Shown: positions 17,373 to 27,359, counted from the first letter of the stretch. The stretch: DNA of 64,000 nucleotides from an uncultured Pseudomonadota bacterium (GCA_937123825.1 CAKZKQ010000352.1:1-64000), one strand, 5' to 3'. The notes: a model not told the origin generated them from the sequence alone. Numbers and translations: made by a program.

Positions 17373-20300
17373 ATTGCCCGGCCACCGCCGCCAGTGACAA
17401 AGACCTGGGGCGGGGTGTCCTTCCAGCGCCTGGGGGTGTGCCAGAGCATCTCAATCTGATCTGCCACCTTCATGTCGATCAAGCGCGCCTGGAAGCGCTC
17501 GACCACCGAACGTCCCTGCCAGAACTCAAAGGACTCAAACTGCTCGGGCTGCATGCTGATCATGTAGTTGGCCGCCAACTCGGCCTGATCCTGCCCGGTC
17601 TTCCAACTGAGCAGGTAAAAACCATGGATGGCGTCCATCACACGCGCCATGGTGGCTTCCCAGCCCAGCCCACGCACGTGGTCGACCACCGAACCGTTCT
17701 CTCGGAAATCGTACCAGTGCTCTTTGATCTCGGGCAGCGCCTCACGACGGAACCCCAGCATCTTCTGACGCATCAAGCGCATCCACGGCAGCGATCCTTT
17801 GGGCTCTTGTGGGGTGCCCTGACTGGCCTCGATCAACTCTTTGAGCGGGCGACGAGCCTTTTCGGGGCGGAACATCCGCGCCAGGCGGCGCAACTCCGGG
17901 CTCTTGAGCTTCGGCGGGGTAGTGGGCACCACGTTGCAGGACACAATGAAGTCTGCCCCTTTGGCCCTCAGGCTGCGTGACGGCACGATCTCCACCAATC
18001 CTCCGTCGATGACGCGATCATCGCCCACCAGGAGCGTGGGAAAAACCGGCGGCAAACACGACGCCGTACGCACCCCAAAACCCACCGTCCCCACATCATG
18101 AACCACCGCCGAGGCCTCGCCCAAGCTGGCCCCAACCGGCCAGAACGGAATGGGCGTCGTGCTGATCGGCATCCCTTTTATGCCAAGCACTTCATCCAGG
18201 ATGTCGTCCACGAGCTTTTGCAGCGCGCGGTTGGTGATGGCTGCAAAGTTGGCGCGCCACGTCAGGCGGCTGCTCCAACCCGACCAATTCTTCAAATCAC
18301 AGCCCACGCTCTCCACAAACTCCAAAGCGCGCTGAGAACCAGGGTCACTCCAATCCAGCAAGCGATCGAGCGCCTCCATCCCGCCAGCGGAGTACAAACC
18401 CGCCACCACGGAACCAAACGACACACCCGCGACATAGTCGACCGGGACGTTGCGCTCCTCAAGCTCCTTCAAGAGCGCGATCTGAGTAAAGCCCCACGCA
18501 CCGCCGCCACCCAACGCCACACCCACTGTCCGATGCAGGATCATCCTCACCAGACGCCCAAAAGACTCGATCAGGTGACACACCGTGCGCTGGCGGCCCA
18601 CATTGGACTCTACCCTGGCCACCGCGCGCCGAAGCGCCGACCGGGAAGGGTGCTTGTCGTACATGTCGAGCAACCCGATGATGCCGTAACCATTCAGATA
18701 GCGCGCCAGAAACGGACGATGGGGGAAACGCAGCACGTGACGCGTCCGCTCTGAGCGACTCTGAGCGCCGCGCTCGTCTTTCTGCGCCTTGGCAAAGAGG
18801 TCGTACTCCTCAAGCACCTTCAAGGCGTGCTTGGCCGATGGCTTATCCGCTCGCCAGCATTCCAACCAGTCGCGCAGCCCCACCCTGGCACGCACTTTCT
18901 CCTTGTGGAGGTAGTCTTCGGTCAGACACTCGGCAAAAATCAGCTCCTGAGGCGACGAGATCGTGCCTCGGTAGGCCATGTGGGGTGAGTCGGTGACCCA
19001 GACAATGGTGGCCCCCAACGCGTTGAGATCCTCGACCACCTCATGCACGGTGGTTTGGTGCAGATCTTCTGCGGTGGTCAATGTCCGGTTGCCCTCAAAA
19101 CGGTCTTGGATGTGCTGGTGGTTGCTCTCAATGGCCGAAATGATCACCGCCCGCACGTCTTCGCGGATCCGCAGGTGGCGCACCAGATCATCGGTGCGCG
19201 AGGCATCGTGACAAAAGGCGTGGGTGATGTTGATCGTCTCTCCATCTGGGCCCACGTCTTCATCAAAGGACAGAAAAGAAACATCCTCACCGCCCGCTTC
19301 TGGGGGAGGCGCTGTCCCCTCTTTCAACTGAGAGTCCTTGACCTTGGCGTTGTCTCGCAAACGCGTGATGTAGGGCTTTTGGAGGTCAATCACCCACACC
19401 CCCGAGGACTCGGTGCGCTGCTCTTCTGGCTGCTCCCTCGACAAAAGACGGGCCATGGAGATCGCGGCCCCTCTGGCCAGCGTCGTGGTCCCCAGATGAG
19501 GCGCTGCGCCCATAAAGATGGTGATGGGGGTTGGCCTGTCTTCGGTCGTGTCTGTCCCCGGACAAAGCCTCGAAACAGTCCTCGACCAAACCGAGCGGCG
19601 CTGGTGCAACACAAAGCGCAGCGCTCGCCAGTCAAACTCCATCAGCCGCGTCCCTGGCGTCACGTACACATCGGTCAACTGCCGCGGTGCCTTGGTCAAG
19701 GTCGGGTCTTTGGCCGCCTCAAAGGCGCGCACCTCGTCCTCATCCTCGCAACCCGCAAAGTCGGTCCCCATCTGAAAATCCACTTCGCGATCGGTGGCCA
19801 ACTGCTCATGCCCCACCAGCTCACCGCGCTTGTACTCGCTGACAAGCACCGGGCGACCTTCCGACTTCAAAAACGCCCGCGCGCTGCCCCCCAACAAGAA
19901 CGCCGTCCGGTCCACCGGCTCGCCACTGGCCAGATAACACCGACGCTCCTCGCCAACGTACTGGTAGACATCGCTGATTTGGACCAGATGGACCCAATCG
20001 GCGGGCTCCAGGAGCCCCAAAAGCGGGTGGCGGCTGATTTGAGAGAGCAAGCGCGGCACATTGTCGGCAAAGCGCCGATGGATCTGACCGCGAAAGAAGC
20101 TCCGCAGCACCGCGCCGAGGTTGGGTTCGCCCAACAACTCCCTGAACTCCCCAATCGGGATCGCGATGGTCTCCATCGCACCGATGGCCAACACGCCGTA
20201 ATCGATCAATGGCCCCTGAGAACCCATCCGGCGACGCTGGCGCATCGGCGGGCGACGCTGACCTCGGGGAAACACACCCCAAGGCAGCCCGATCCACTGC

Positions 20301-20677
20301 CCACCTTGATAATACGTGTACGTGCTGCCGCTGCCGCGCCTGTTGCCTGCCAGCGCACGGTCCACAATCCCGCGCGCCATGCCCTTGACCACCAGGTGAA
20401 TGTGGGTCGGCTCCACATTGGGGTTGCACAGCACCTCCCCTGGAGCAAACCTGGACAGCTTCGGGCTGCACAATGAGAGCTTCTCAACCAGGAAATCCAC
20501 CGCAGCATGGTCCAGCGCTGGATGCAGACACAACGCCACCCGCAAAGACGCCGGGATCCGCTCGTCCGGACAACGCATCGTGCTCCCCTCCGGGAACACT
20601 TCCACGCCGCGCGGCTCCCAAAAGAGTTCATTGCCCTCAAAAAAGGACAGGTTTAAAGGTGATTGGACATCATTCAT
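17360..20677 (-). CDS. Patatin-like phospholipase with cNMP-binding domains and a central P-loop-like domain
   Basis: 1105 residues from ATG 20677 (GGAAGAG upstream); the frame runs 67 codons further, but into an intergenic repeat. Two cyclic-nucleotide-binding-type beta-barrels lie at about 55-190 and 215-350. Residues 385-575 resemble a MinD/ParA-type nucleoside triphosphatase: a P-loop-like GAAPHLGTTTLARG (390-403) after ITIFM, then VWVIDLQKP and VRAVIISAI strands. The C-terminal patatin hydrolase (about 715-905) has the oxyanion loop GGGGAWG (723-729), nucleophile Ser753 in GVSFGS, and the dyad Asp891 in DGG, so it should be an active lipase/esterase. The cNMP-plus-patatin order recalls neuropathy target esterase; the inserted P-loop domain is unusual. 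Probably cytoplasmic, as no signal peptide is seen. It converges on malG. Confidence 0.85.
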   Translation of the reverse strand: MNDVQSPLNLSFFEGNELFWEPRGVEVFPEGSTMRCPDERIPASLRVALCLHPALDHAAVDFLVEKLSLCSPKLSRFAPGEVLCNPNVEPTHIHLVVKGMARGIVDRALAGNRRGSGSTYTYYQGGQWIGLPWGVFPRGQRRPPMRQRRRMGSQGPLIDYGVLAIGAMETIAIPIGEFRELLGEPNLGAVLRSFFRGQIHRRFADNVPRLLSQISRHPLLGLLEPADWVHLVQISDVYQYVGEERRCYLASGEPVDRTAFLLGGSARAFLKSEGRPVLVSEYKRGELVGHEQLATDREVDFQMGTDFAGCEDEDEVRAFEAAKDPTLTKAPRQLTDVYVTPGTRLMEFDWRALRFVLHQRRSVWSRTVSRLCPGTDTTEDRPTPITIFMGAAPHLGTTTLARGAAISMARLLSREQPEEQRTESSGVWVIDLQKPYITRLRDNAKVKDSQLKEGTAPPPEAGGEDVSFLSFDEDVGPDGETINITHAFCHDASRTDDLVRHLRIREDVRAVIISAIESNHQHIQDRFEGNRTLTTAEDLHQTTVHEVVEDLNALGATIVWVTDSPHMAYRGTISSPQELIFAECLTEDYLHKEKVRARVGLRDWLECWRADKPSAKHALKVLEEYDLFAKAQKDERGAQSRSERTRHVLRFPHRPFLARYLNGYGIIGLLDMYDKHPSRSALRRAVARVESNVGRQRTVCHLIESFGRLVRMILHRTVGVALGGGGAWGFTQIALLKELEERNVPVDYVAGVSFGSVVAGLYSAGGMEALDRLLDWSDPGSQRALEFVESVGCDLKNWSGWSSRLTWRANFAAITNRALQKLVDDILDEVLGIKGMPISTTPIPFWPVGASLGEASAVVHDVGTVGFGVRTASCLPPVFPTLLVGDDRVIDGGLVEIVPSRSLRAKGADFIVSCNVVPTTPPKLKSPELRRLARMFRPEKARRPLKELIEASQGTPQEPKGSLPWMRLMRQKMLGFRREALPEIKEHWYDFRENGSVVDHVRGLGWEATMARVMDAIHGFYLLSWKTGQDQAELAANYMISMQPEQFESFEFWQGRSVVERFQARLIDMKVADQIEMLWHTPRRWKDTPPQVFVTGGGGRAMLPN

Positions 20678-21180
20678 GCTCTCTTCCCCGACTTGAACCG
20701 CGCACAAGGCACAACACACCACCCACACCGGGCACACACACCACACAGAGGGAACCAACCCTGCGCAGCGCAACACCCGGAGACCTTTCATACCAAAATG
20801 GAGACGAAAGGCTTGCTTTGAGGCGAGCAATAACGGATGGCAGGGGCCTCGGGGCGAGCGCAGCTGTGGCAGCGCCACCGCAAGCGAGTTCCGTGGTTCC
20901 TGGCGCCGTTAGGGCCGTCACAAAGTGAGTCGGACGTCTGCATTTTGGTATTACGGGCACAATGGATGGGTATGGGATGCAAACACACCACCGCGACGCG
21001 TCAACCCGACGCCTCGACAGAAGGTTGTGATCAATTCCGGCGCTCGTGGCCGCACGCTCTGCTCCATAGAAGTCGCCCCGATGCCGCAACGCACCACGCA
21101 TGCCCGCAAGCACAGGACCGCTCCTCGTCTTTTTTCGCCCTGGAGGCTCTTTTAACCACTCTGACGACGATGATCAATCG
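20678..21180. other. Intergenic region upstream of the patatin gene
   Basis: 503 bp between the patatin gene start and the stop of the M3 peptidase (both minus). It holds the dispersed repeat copy B (20813-20930). The remainder (20931-21180) has only short frames without ribosome-binding sites; I see no gene or clear terminator. Confidence 0.6.
20813..20930 (+). repeat. Dispersed structured intergenic repeat, family 1, copy B
   Basis: Matches copies A and C from GGCGAGCAATAACGGATGG through GTTCCTGGCGCC. The central hairpin is GTGGC-AGC-GCCAC (20866-20878), where A and C have ATAGC-AGC-GCTAT: two base pairs differ, both on both sides. Unlike A and C it does not abut a stop codon; the nearest is 250 bp away. 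Confidence 0.8.
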
Positions 21181-23001
21181 TCAATGCGCACTCAAACCCA
21201 CTTCAGGGTGACGCACAGCGGCTTCAAACTGCTCCATATCATCATCAAACGACGCCATCGACGACAGCCAGAAGCCCTCGTCGCGCAGAGACACCCCCAG
21301 AAGATCCTGGGCGATGGTCTCGGGGCTGGCGCTGCCCGTGCGACGGAGCAACTCTTTGTAGGTCTCCCAGAACTGGGGACCCTCCTGGGTGGCGCGCATG
21401 AAGATCGCGTGGCTAAAGAGGTGGCCAAAGGTGTAGGGGAAGTTATAAAAACTCACGCGCGTAATGTAGAAATGCAGCTTGGAGGCCCAAAACCAGGGAT
21501 CGAGCTGCGACTCATCGAGCGCATCCCCGTAAGACTGCCGCTGGGCCGCCAACATCAACTCCTTCAGGCGCCCAATGCTCACCTCGCCCTTGGCCCGCTC
21601 CTCATAAAAGGACTTCTCAAAGAAGTAGCGCATGGGGATGTTGAGCAGCGAACTCGACGCGCGCTTCATCCGGGTGTCCAACAACACCGCCCGATCCCTG
21701 GGGCTCGTGTTGGGATCTTCCAAAAAGGCCGTCGTCATCACCTCCTCGGCAAACATTGAGGCGCTCTCGGCCAGCGTCATCGGGTACATCCGGGCCACCG
21801 GGCGCGAGTCGCGCAGCACACGGCCGTGGAAGGCATGGCCCAGCTCATGGGCCAACGTCTGCAAATCCCCCAACGTGTCGTTGTACGTCATGAAGATCCG
21901 CGATTGCCCCAACCACATCGAGCTGCTGCAGAACCCGCCCGAACGCTTGTTGTCCCGGGGCTCGGCGTCGATCCAGCGGTTCTCAAAAGCGTGGCGCGCA
22001 AAGGCCCCAAGCTCAGGGTTGTAGCGCTCAAAGGCCAACTCCACGCGCCGCCTGGCTTCAGACCAATCCACCTTGATGGGCTCTCCCAGCGGCAACGGAC
22101 AGGCCTCGTCCTGAAAGCCCAGGCGCTCCACACCCAGAAGCTCGGCCTTCAAGCGCAGGTAGCGGCGCGCCACCTCTTGCTTCTTCACCACCGCGCCCAT
22201 CATCGCGTCGAGCGTCTCCCGATCAATGGCGCTGTCCTCACAAGCCATGTCCAGGAAGTGATCCACCCCGCGCCACTTGTAGAGCGTCAAGCGCACCCCC
22301 GCGATCGCGTTCAAGCTGGCCGCCACCACATGACCCATCGACTCCCAGGCCTTGTTGGAGCCTTCAAGCGCAGCGCGGCGCACCGCCGGGTCAGGGCTCT
22401 GGGTCAGGCTGCGCTTCCACGCCATGGGGACCTGCTGGGCGGGCTGCCCCTCGGGCGCCAACTCAAAGCGCAGCGCGCCGTCCACTTTGCTGTAAAGGCG
22501 GCCCCAGGCACCAAAACCGTCCACCATCAGGTCGGCCGTCAACGCCTCCATCTCCATGGACATGCGCTTGCTGGCGCGCGCACGCAGCTTCTCCAGGTGG
22601 TAGGCCATGCCTTCAAGCTCGGGCACGTCGCAAAGCGCCTTGAACGCCTCGTCAGAGCACTCTCGCAGGCCGTTGCACATCACCGCGTCAAAGCGCATCA
22701 TCGTCCCGCGGCGCCCCGCAAACTGGGCCAAAGCGTCCTGAACACCGTCGTCCTTGGTGTCGGCCGCCCCAAGACACCCCAGGTAGGACATCAAATGCGA
22801 TGTCCGCGCCACCGCCTGCTCCCAACTGAGCAAAATGTCCGCCCACACCGCCACATTGTCGCCGCAAAGCGGCTCCAACGCCTCGATCTTGGCCTCCAAA
22901 CCCTCCAACGCCTTCAAATGCTCCTGATCGAAGGCCTGATACTCGGGTCCATTGAAGCTGGGGAAGTAAGGTGTCATGTCCCAGACGGCTTGTTCTTCCA
23001 T
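21181..23001 (-). CDS. M3-family oligoendopeptidase (PepF-like)
   Basis: 606 residues from ATG 23001 behind AAGGAGAG. A zinc metallopeptidase of the thimet/oligoendopeptidase F family that trims short peptides, most likely in the cytoplasm (no signal peptide). The zinc motif HELGH in LAHELGHAFHGRVL is near residue 385, and the third-ligand region ESASMFAEEVM follows about 30 residues later. The long helical N-terminal half (LKRS, SNKAWESMGHVVAASLNAIAGVRLTLYKWRG) and the FEKSFYEERAKGEVS segment are typical, and the length is normal for PepF. The peptidyl-prolyl isomerase gene is 30 bp upstream on the same strand, suggesting a two-gene transcript. Confidence 0.93.
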   Translation of the reverse strand: MEEQAVWDMTPYFPSFNGPEYQAFDQEHLKALEGLEAKIEALEPLCGDNVAVWADILLSWEQAVARTSHLMSYLGCLGAADTKDDGVQDALAQFAGRRGTMMRFDAVMCNGLRECSDEAFKALCDVPELEGMAYHLEKLRARASKRMSMEMEALTADLMVDGFGAWGRLYSKVDGALRFELAPEGQPAQQVPMAWKRSLTQSPDPAVRRAALEGSNKAWESMGHVVAASLNAIAGVRLTLYKWRGVDHFLDMACEDSAIDRETLDAMMGAVVKKQEVARRYLRLKAELLGVERLGFQDEACPLPLGEPIKVDWSEARRRVELAFERYNPELGAFARHAFENRWIDAEPRDNKRSGGFCSSSMWLGQSRIFMTYNDTLGDLQTLAHELGHAFHGRVLRDSRPVARMYPMTLAESASMFAEEVMTTAFLEDPNTSPRDRAVLLDTRMKRASSSLLNIPMRYFFEKSFYEERAKGEVSIGRLKELMLAAQRQSYGDALDESQLDPWFWASKLHFYITRVSFYNFPYTFGHLFSHAIFMRATQEGPQFWETYKELLRRTGSASPETIAQDLLGVSLRDEGFWLSSMASFDDDMEQFEAAVRHPEVGLSAH

Positions 23002-23031
23002 ATTGGGCTGCTCTCCTTGGCTTGAAACGGC

Positions 23032-24039
23032 TTACGGGTTGAATCGTTCGACTGTTTTGATGGTTGAGCGGCGCCTCAACGTCGCCACAAGCTTGCGACG
23101 GGCGGCGCTGATGCGCCGATTGCGCACGCGCTCAAGAATATCGGGGCGCGCTTCGGCGTAGGGCTTGACCCTCCCGGCCTGACGCGCAAAGACCTTGACG
23201 ATCATCCACCCCTTGGGGGACTTGAAGGGCTCGGAGACCTCGCCGGGGGCCAACGACGAGAGCGTCTTGCGCATCCATTTGGGCGCCGCCGCCAGCGGCA
23301 ACCACCCCATCGCGCCGCCATTGCCCGCGCGCGGGCCCTGGCTGTGCGCTCTGACCAACGCGCCAAAGTCCGCACCGGGCGCTGTGGCCTTCTTCCACAA
23401 CTCGTCGATGACCTCGCGGACCGCCTCTTTGTTGGACATGCCCTTGCGATGGGCCGATCTGATGATGAGCTGCGCGGCGCTGACCTTCGGCGGCACCCGA
23501 TAGCGCTTGCTGGCGTGCTTGTAGTGACGATGCAACTCGCTTTCGGTGATCTTAAGCAGCCCCATCTGGTCCATGCAGGCGGCCACGCGCGCGTCAAAGA
23601 CCACTTTGAGCCGGTACTGCGCCTCGGTGTAGCCCGAAGTGGCCAACAAACGCTTCAACTTGCGCTCGGCGTCGCGCCCGTAGCGCCCCATGTGCGCGTC
23701 CCAGGCCTCCAACTCCTCCTGGGGCGTCAAAAAGACCTGGGCTTGATCGCAGTGCTGGCGCAACAACTCCTCTTCAATCATGATCTTGAGTTGTCGGGTC
23801 GCCTGACGCTTGATGTAGCGCTCGGGCAGGCCGCTGCGGCGGCGCTCAAACTGGGCTTTAAAGCGATCCACGCGCTCCTGGTAGGCCGCGCGCTCAATCG
23901 GCACGCCGTTGACCCAGGCCACCGGGTCCAGGACGCGCCGCGCGCCGGCTGAACCAGACACGTCCGCGCCCAGCGCAGAGCCCGACGCCCCCACTGCACA
24001 CAACGCCCCCACCAGCAACCAAACCCACGGGCCCCTCAT
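23032..24039 (-). CDS. Periplasmic parvulin-type peptidyl-prolyl isomerase (PpiC/SurA-like)
   Basis: 335 residues from ATG 24039 (an ATG nine bases upstream is also possible); the longer frame to 24171 has an unsuitable N-terminus. Signal peptide MRGPWVWLLVGALCAVGASGSALGA is at 1-25. A helical SurA/PrsA-like N-domain (about 40-180, VNGVPIERAAYQERVDRFKAQF) precedes a rotamase domain (about 190-295) with KVSAAQLIIR, GGAMGWLPL and KSPKGWMIVKV, the expected strands of a parvulin fold. The role would be folding of exported or outer-membrane proteins. It is followed 30 bp later by the M3 peptidase gene. Confidence 0.88.
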   Translation of the reverse strand: MRGPWVWLLVGALCAVGASGSALGADVSGSAGARRVLDPVAWVNGVPIERAAYQERVDRFKAQFERRRSGLPERYIKRQATRQLKIMIEEELLRQHCDQAQVFLTPQEELEAWDAHMGRYGRDAERKLKRLLATSGYTEAQYRLKVVFDARVAACMDQMGLLKITESELHRHYKHASKRYRVPPKVSAAQLIIRSAHRKGMSNKEAVREVIDELWKKATAPGADFGALVRAHSQGPRAGNGGAMGWLPLAAAPKWMRKTLSSLAPGEVSEPFKSPKGWMIVKVFARQAGRVKPYAEARPDILERVRNRRISAARRKLVATLRRRSTIKTVERFNP

Positions 24040-24255
24040 GACCACCATCCACGGCCTGATCCACACCCAGCACACCTCTCCGGCGCGCTTGGCACACCAT
24101 CGGATTGTCGCGCGTTGTGCGGCACAAAGCAAAGCCGCAGCTCGCCGTTTCCACACACCCACGATACCCAACGCATGGCTTGGAGTCGGTACTTCCCAAA
24201 GGTGACCGTCAAAACATCTTTGGACACCACCTGGCAGTGCCAGCCCGATGGTCCC

Positions 24256-26151
24256 TCAATCGGTCAGCGGCTCGATCACCAGATCGGACAACCGCACATG
24301 TGCCCCACTGGTTCCCCCAAGCGCCCCGAGCGTCACATAGAGTTGGTCGGTGGGGGCAACCTCGCGCAGGGGCTGGCGAACCTTCATCCGGGCGATCTCT
24401 TCACCGTCCATCTTCACCACCAACGCCTCGCGCCGCACCACAAGCTCCAGCGCGCGGCGCTGGGTCAAGTCCACCTCAACCCTGTGGTACTGGCTGTTGA
24501 ACTTGACCACCAGCATCCCGGGCACAAACTGCACCTTGACCCGGTGACGCAGACCCACGAGCCACACCCCCGCGTTGAGGTGCGCGCTGCCGTCCCCTCC
24601 TTTGCGCGCGGGCTCCATCACCTGAACCTCAAACGCGGCCGACCAGTCCCCAGCGTGACCACGCAGGAGCCCCATAGGCTCTGCGCTCATCCACTCCTCA
24701 TAGGAGTCGCTGCGCACGTTTAGCGCACCGCTGCCCTCAAAGTCCGTCTGGCCCAAACCCCAGCGCTGAAAGCCCGCCTCAAACATCTCTTCGGCGCTGG
24801 AGGCCTCCAGGTTCAGTGATGAACGGCGAGTATGCTGGACCCTGACCGGGACACGGGGGGAGTCCCAGGGGTTGGCGCCTGCGAGACCCAGCGCGTGGAG
24901 CGCCACCGTCGCCCTGCTGCGCTCACCGGCCACATTGTCCACCAACAAGATCCGCCCGGAGCGGTCGAGCGTCACATCCGACGCCCATCCCTTGATGTTC
25001 AAGGGGTGGCTGGGCCCCCGAACATCGCCCGCCGTGATGGCGTGGCGCCTGGAGCTGTCCAGAACCGTCGTCTCCACCCTCGATGGCCTGCCGTAGGGAC
25101 CGCCTTGCCGGTTGCCGCCCCCTCTGGAGCCGCCGTCACCAAATTGTTCAGACACTTCGATGCGTTGATCGACCCGATACACCAGCCGAACATCGCTGGC
25201 CGATGCCACCAAACCCACGATCTGTGCCGTCACCTCGGTGTGCCGCGTCTTTGCCCCTTCCGTTTCTGTGGTATTGGCCGATTTGACGTAGAGTTGAGGC
25301 GGCTTGCCATCCAAATGGACTCGGTGGATGCCCGCGCTGGAGGTGATGAAGGCAAATGGGCTGTCTTGGGTGTGGGCAAAGTTCACATGGTAGGTTTGCA
25401 GCGGCCCTCTTTGAGGATCCACCGGATTCATTACGCGCCTCATGTGCCCCATGCCGCTGTGCCCCCACCACAAAAAGTGCCCTTTTGCCGTGGGTTGGTT
25501 GAAAAAGAGGTGCAAACGGCCCGCAGGATCAGCAAAAAGCCAGATGAAACCCGATCCACCCAGCGTCACGCGCCATGGTTGGGTCCATTTGCCGCCGTCC
25601 CACGCCCTCACAGCGACCCGGGTCAGCAAATGGTCGCCCACGCGCGCCTCAACGCGCTCTACAGCCAGCGGGCAACCGGCCTCCACGTACCGCCAGCGCC
25701 CTCCTTCCCCCGCTTTGGGCAGCGTCGGCCCCCAACTCTGGTCGCTCCAACGGCGGACCGTGGGGTTGGGACTGGTAGAGCGGCCAAACCAGGGGTCTGT
25801 GGCGGTCTCCAGGAGCACGCCCTCGCGCTCGGGCAACGGCGCATGGTGCCATGCATCGTCTTCGGGATAAAAAATCACCTTGTCGGCGCGGACCAGGGGG
25901 CCATCTGGACCAGAGACCACCGTCGTGGGCCCTTGAGGGATCCCCGTGGTCACCACCGAAGTGCCCAGCGTTGTGCACGGCGAGCCTCCTCCGCACAACT
26001 TTGCGGGCAACGGCGCACGGCGACACCCTTCGGGCAGGACAAATGGGGCCAACTCAGCCGTTGGCGCCATCATCTCATCCCCCCATACACTCCCAACCGC
26101 CCCCAGCCACACCCACAACCCCAAGCAAAGCAGGCCAAATCGCCGCAACAT
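24256..26151 (-). CDS. Exported hypothetical protein
   Basis: 631 residues from ATG 26151, preferred over the GTG at 26163 because GTGAGG lies seven bases before it. The signal peptide is about 1-25 (FGLLCLGLWVWLGAVGSVWG). The long middle region alternates short beta strands with Gly/Asp turns (for example GRLHLFFNQPTAKGHFLWWGH, SPFAFITSSAGIHRVHLDG, GRILLVDNVAGE), suggesting a beta-propeller. The last 150 residues (WSAAFEVQVMEP, VKVQFVPGMLVVKFN, RALELVVRREALVVKMDGEEIA) look like a concanavalin-type beta-sandwich. I see no catalytic motif. Probably a periplasmic or surface binding protein; family not recognised. Confidence 0.7.
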   Translation of the reverse strand: MLRRFGLLCLGLWVWLGAVGSVWGDEMMAPTAELAPFVLPEGCRRAPLPAKLCGGGSPCTTLGTSVVTTGIPQGPTTVVSGPDGPLVRADKVIFYPEDDAWHHAPLPEREGVLLETATDPWFGRSTSPNPTVRRWSDQSWGPTLPKAGEGGRWRYVEAGCPLAVERVEARVGDHLLTRVAVRAWDGGKWTQPWRVTLGGSGFIWLFADPAGRLHLFFNQPTAKGHFLWWGHSGMGHMRRVMNPVDPQRGPLQTYHVNFAHTQDSPFAFITSSAGIHRVHLDGKPPQLYVKSANTTETEGAKTRHTEVTAQIVGLVASASDVRLVYRVDQRIEVSEQFGDGGSRGGGNRQGGPYGRPSRVETTVLDSSRRHAITAGDVRGPSHPLNIKGWASDVTLDRSGRILLVDNVAGERSRATVALHALGLAGANPWDSPRVPVRVQHTRRSSLNLEASSAEEMFEAGFQRWGLGQTDFEGSGALNVRSDSYEEWMSAEPMGLLRGHAGDWSAAFEVQVMEPARKGGDGSAHLNAGVWLVGLRHRVKVQFVPGMLVVKFNSQYHRVEVDLTQRRALELVVRREALVVKMDGEEIARMKVRQPLREVAPTDQLYVTLGALGGTSGAHVRLSDLVIEPLTD

Positions 26152-26270
26152 CGCAAACCTCACCCATCATTGACCGCCCACGGTCTTTCAAACCCGCGTC
26201 TGTGCTCGTACAACGCACCATCGCCCGATTGGTTTCACCTTTGGACGGCATCAGGGACCCAAAAACGACA

Positions 26271-26314
26271 AAAGGCGTTTGGATTCGGGCACGGCGCCGT
26301 CTCCAAACGCCTTT
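26271..26314 (-). terminator. Rho-independent terminator of the lipoprotein gene
   Basis: A perfect 13-bp stem, AAAGGCGTTTGGA (26271-26283) pairing with 26302-26314. Read on the minus strand it ends in TTTTGTCGTTTTTG. It lies 25 bp after the stop codon of the gene ending at 26339 and before the exported-protein gene. Confidence 0.8.
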
Positions 26315-26338
26315 GAGGCGCTCCATCGAAGCCAAGAC

Positions 26339-27241
26339 TCAGAAGATCTCGGTCACGATCGTGTCGATGGCCCCCTGGATGGCGCCGTTGACCTCTTCAG
26401 CCCCCAGCTCCTCCATGGTCATGACGTGCTCAGAGGCGATCTCGATGGCCGTCTTGCAGCGCACGTCCACCATCTCCCAGTCCATGACGTAGGTGTAGTT
26501 CTTGGTGCCCGTCAACGAGAAGATGTCGCCGACCCCTTCGACGGGCTTGGCGTCAAAAGGCTTGACGTTGTGCTTGCGGCCCATCAAGTCCGCGTCGCGG
26601 AAGATGAACTGGGTGATGCTGAACTCGGCGATGATCGTCGACGCCTTGGTGTCCACCACGCGACCCTGGGTCACCAGCGCCGGGATGTCCACGCGGAAGC
26701 CGTCGGGGCACTCCATGGGCTCTTTGCCCGCCTTGGCGCGCGCCTTGATCGACATGCCGTCTTCGCTGGGGTACTCCATCAGCATGTCGCGGGGCACCGT
26801 CTTGAAACCGATGGAGTCAAAGACAAAAATCGCATCCGCGCCGGTCTTCTCTCCCAGCAGGACCAATTTTTCGGCCTCGTCCAGGTTCTCCTTGCGGTTC
26901 TGCAGGTCGTCGGACTGCTCGACCCTGGCGCGGACCTCACCCACCACAACCTCGACACCCTTCTTGAGCAGGACCTTGCGCACCATGCGCTGGTACTCGT
27001 TGGTGTCGGTGAGCTTGGAGACGCCCGTGTCGCGGGTCACCACGATGACAGACTTGATCTTGGAGGTCTTGTTCTTGCTGGTGACGATGTCGGGCTCAAG
27101 CGGGGTGCCCAGCGGCGCCACGGAAAAACTGGTCTCTTCGATCTCGGGGGCGGGCTTATCGGGGATGCGATTTTCGGTGCACGCCATCGAGAGCACCAGG
27201 CCGCCGATGGCCACGGTCCAGCCCAAGGTCTTGAAATTCAT
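26339..27241 (-). CDS. Lipoprotein of unknown function, CsgG-like fold suspected
   Basis: 300 residues from ATG 27241 behind GAGGAGA. The signal MNFKTLGWTVAIGGLVLSMAC has a lipobox with Cys21, so the protein is probably an envelope lipoprotein. After a proline-rich linker, residues 60-130 read as strand (KSVIVVTRDTGVS), helix (YQRMVRKVLLKKGVEVV), coiled region and helix-strand (AEKLVLLGEKTGADAIFVFDSI). This pattern, a strand followed by 'GADAIFV' after a helix, is that of CsgG/LpoB-type lipoproteins; the similarity is structural guesswork. A candidate promoter (27304-27334) precedes it and a strong terminator follows, so it is transcribed alone. Confidence 0.75.
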   Translation of the reverse strand: MNFKTLGWTVAIGGLVLSMACTENRIPDKPAPEIEETSFSVAPLGTPLEPDIVTSKNKTSKIKSVIVVTRDTGVSKLTDTNEYQRMVRKVLLKKGVEVVVGEVRARVEQSDDLQNRKENLDEAEKLVLLGEKTGADAIFVFDSIGFKTVPRDMLMEYPSEDGMSIKARAKAGKEPMECPDGFRVDIPALVTQGRVVDTKASTIIAEFSITQFIFRDADLMGRKHNVKPFDAKPVEGVGDIFSLTGTKNYTYVMDWEMVDVRCKTAIEIASEHVMTMEELGAEEVNGAIQGAIDTIVTEIF

Positions 27242-27303
27242 GGTGTGATCTCCTCTCTACGGGACTTTGGCTAAGGTTTTTAACCCTGAGTAATTGTTGG
27301 GTT

Positions 27304-27334
27304 GATATAGACAGCAAGGAACGTCGAGGGTCAA
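27304..27334 (-). promoter_or_regulatory. Possible sigma-70 promoter of the lipoprotein gene
   Basis: On the minus strand, TTGACC (27329-27334), a 19-bp spacer and TATATC (27304-27309), about 62 bp before the start codon. The spacer is 2 bp long for the consensus. Confidence 0.35.
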
Positions 27335-27359
27335 GGCCACCAGAGGCATCGCGGCCCAG

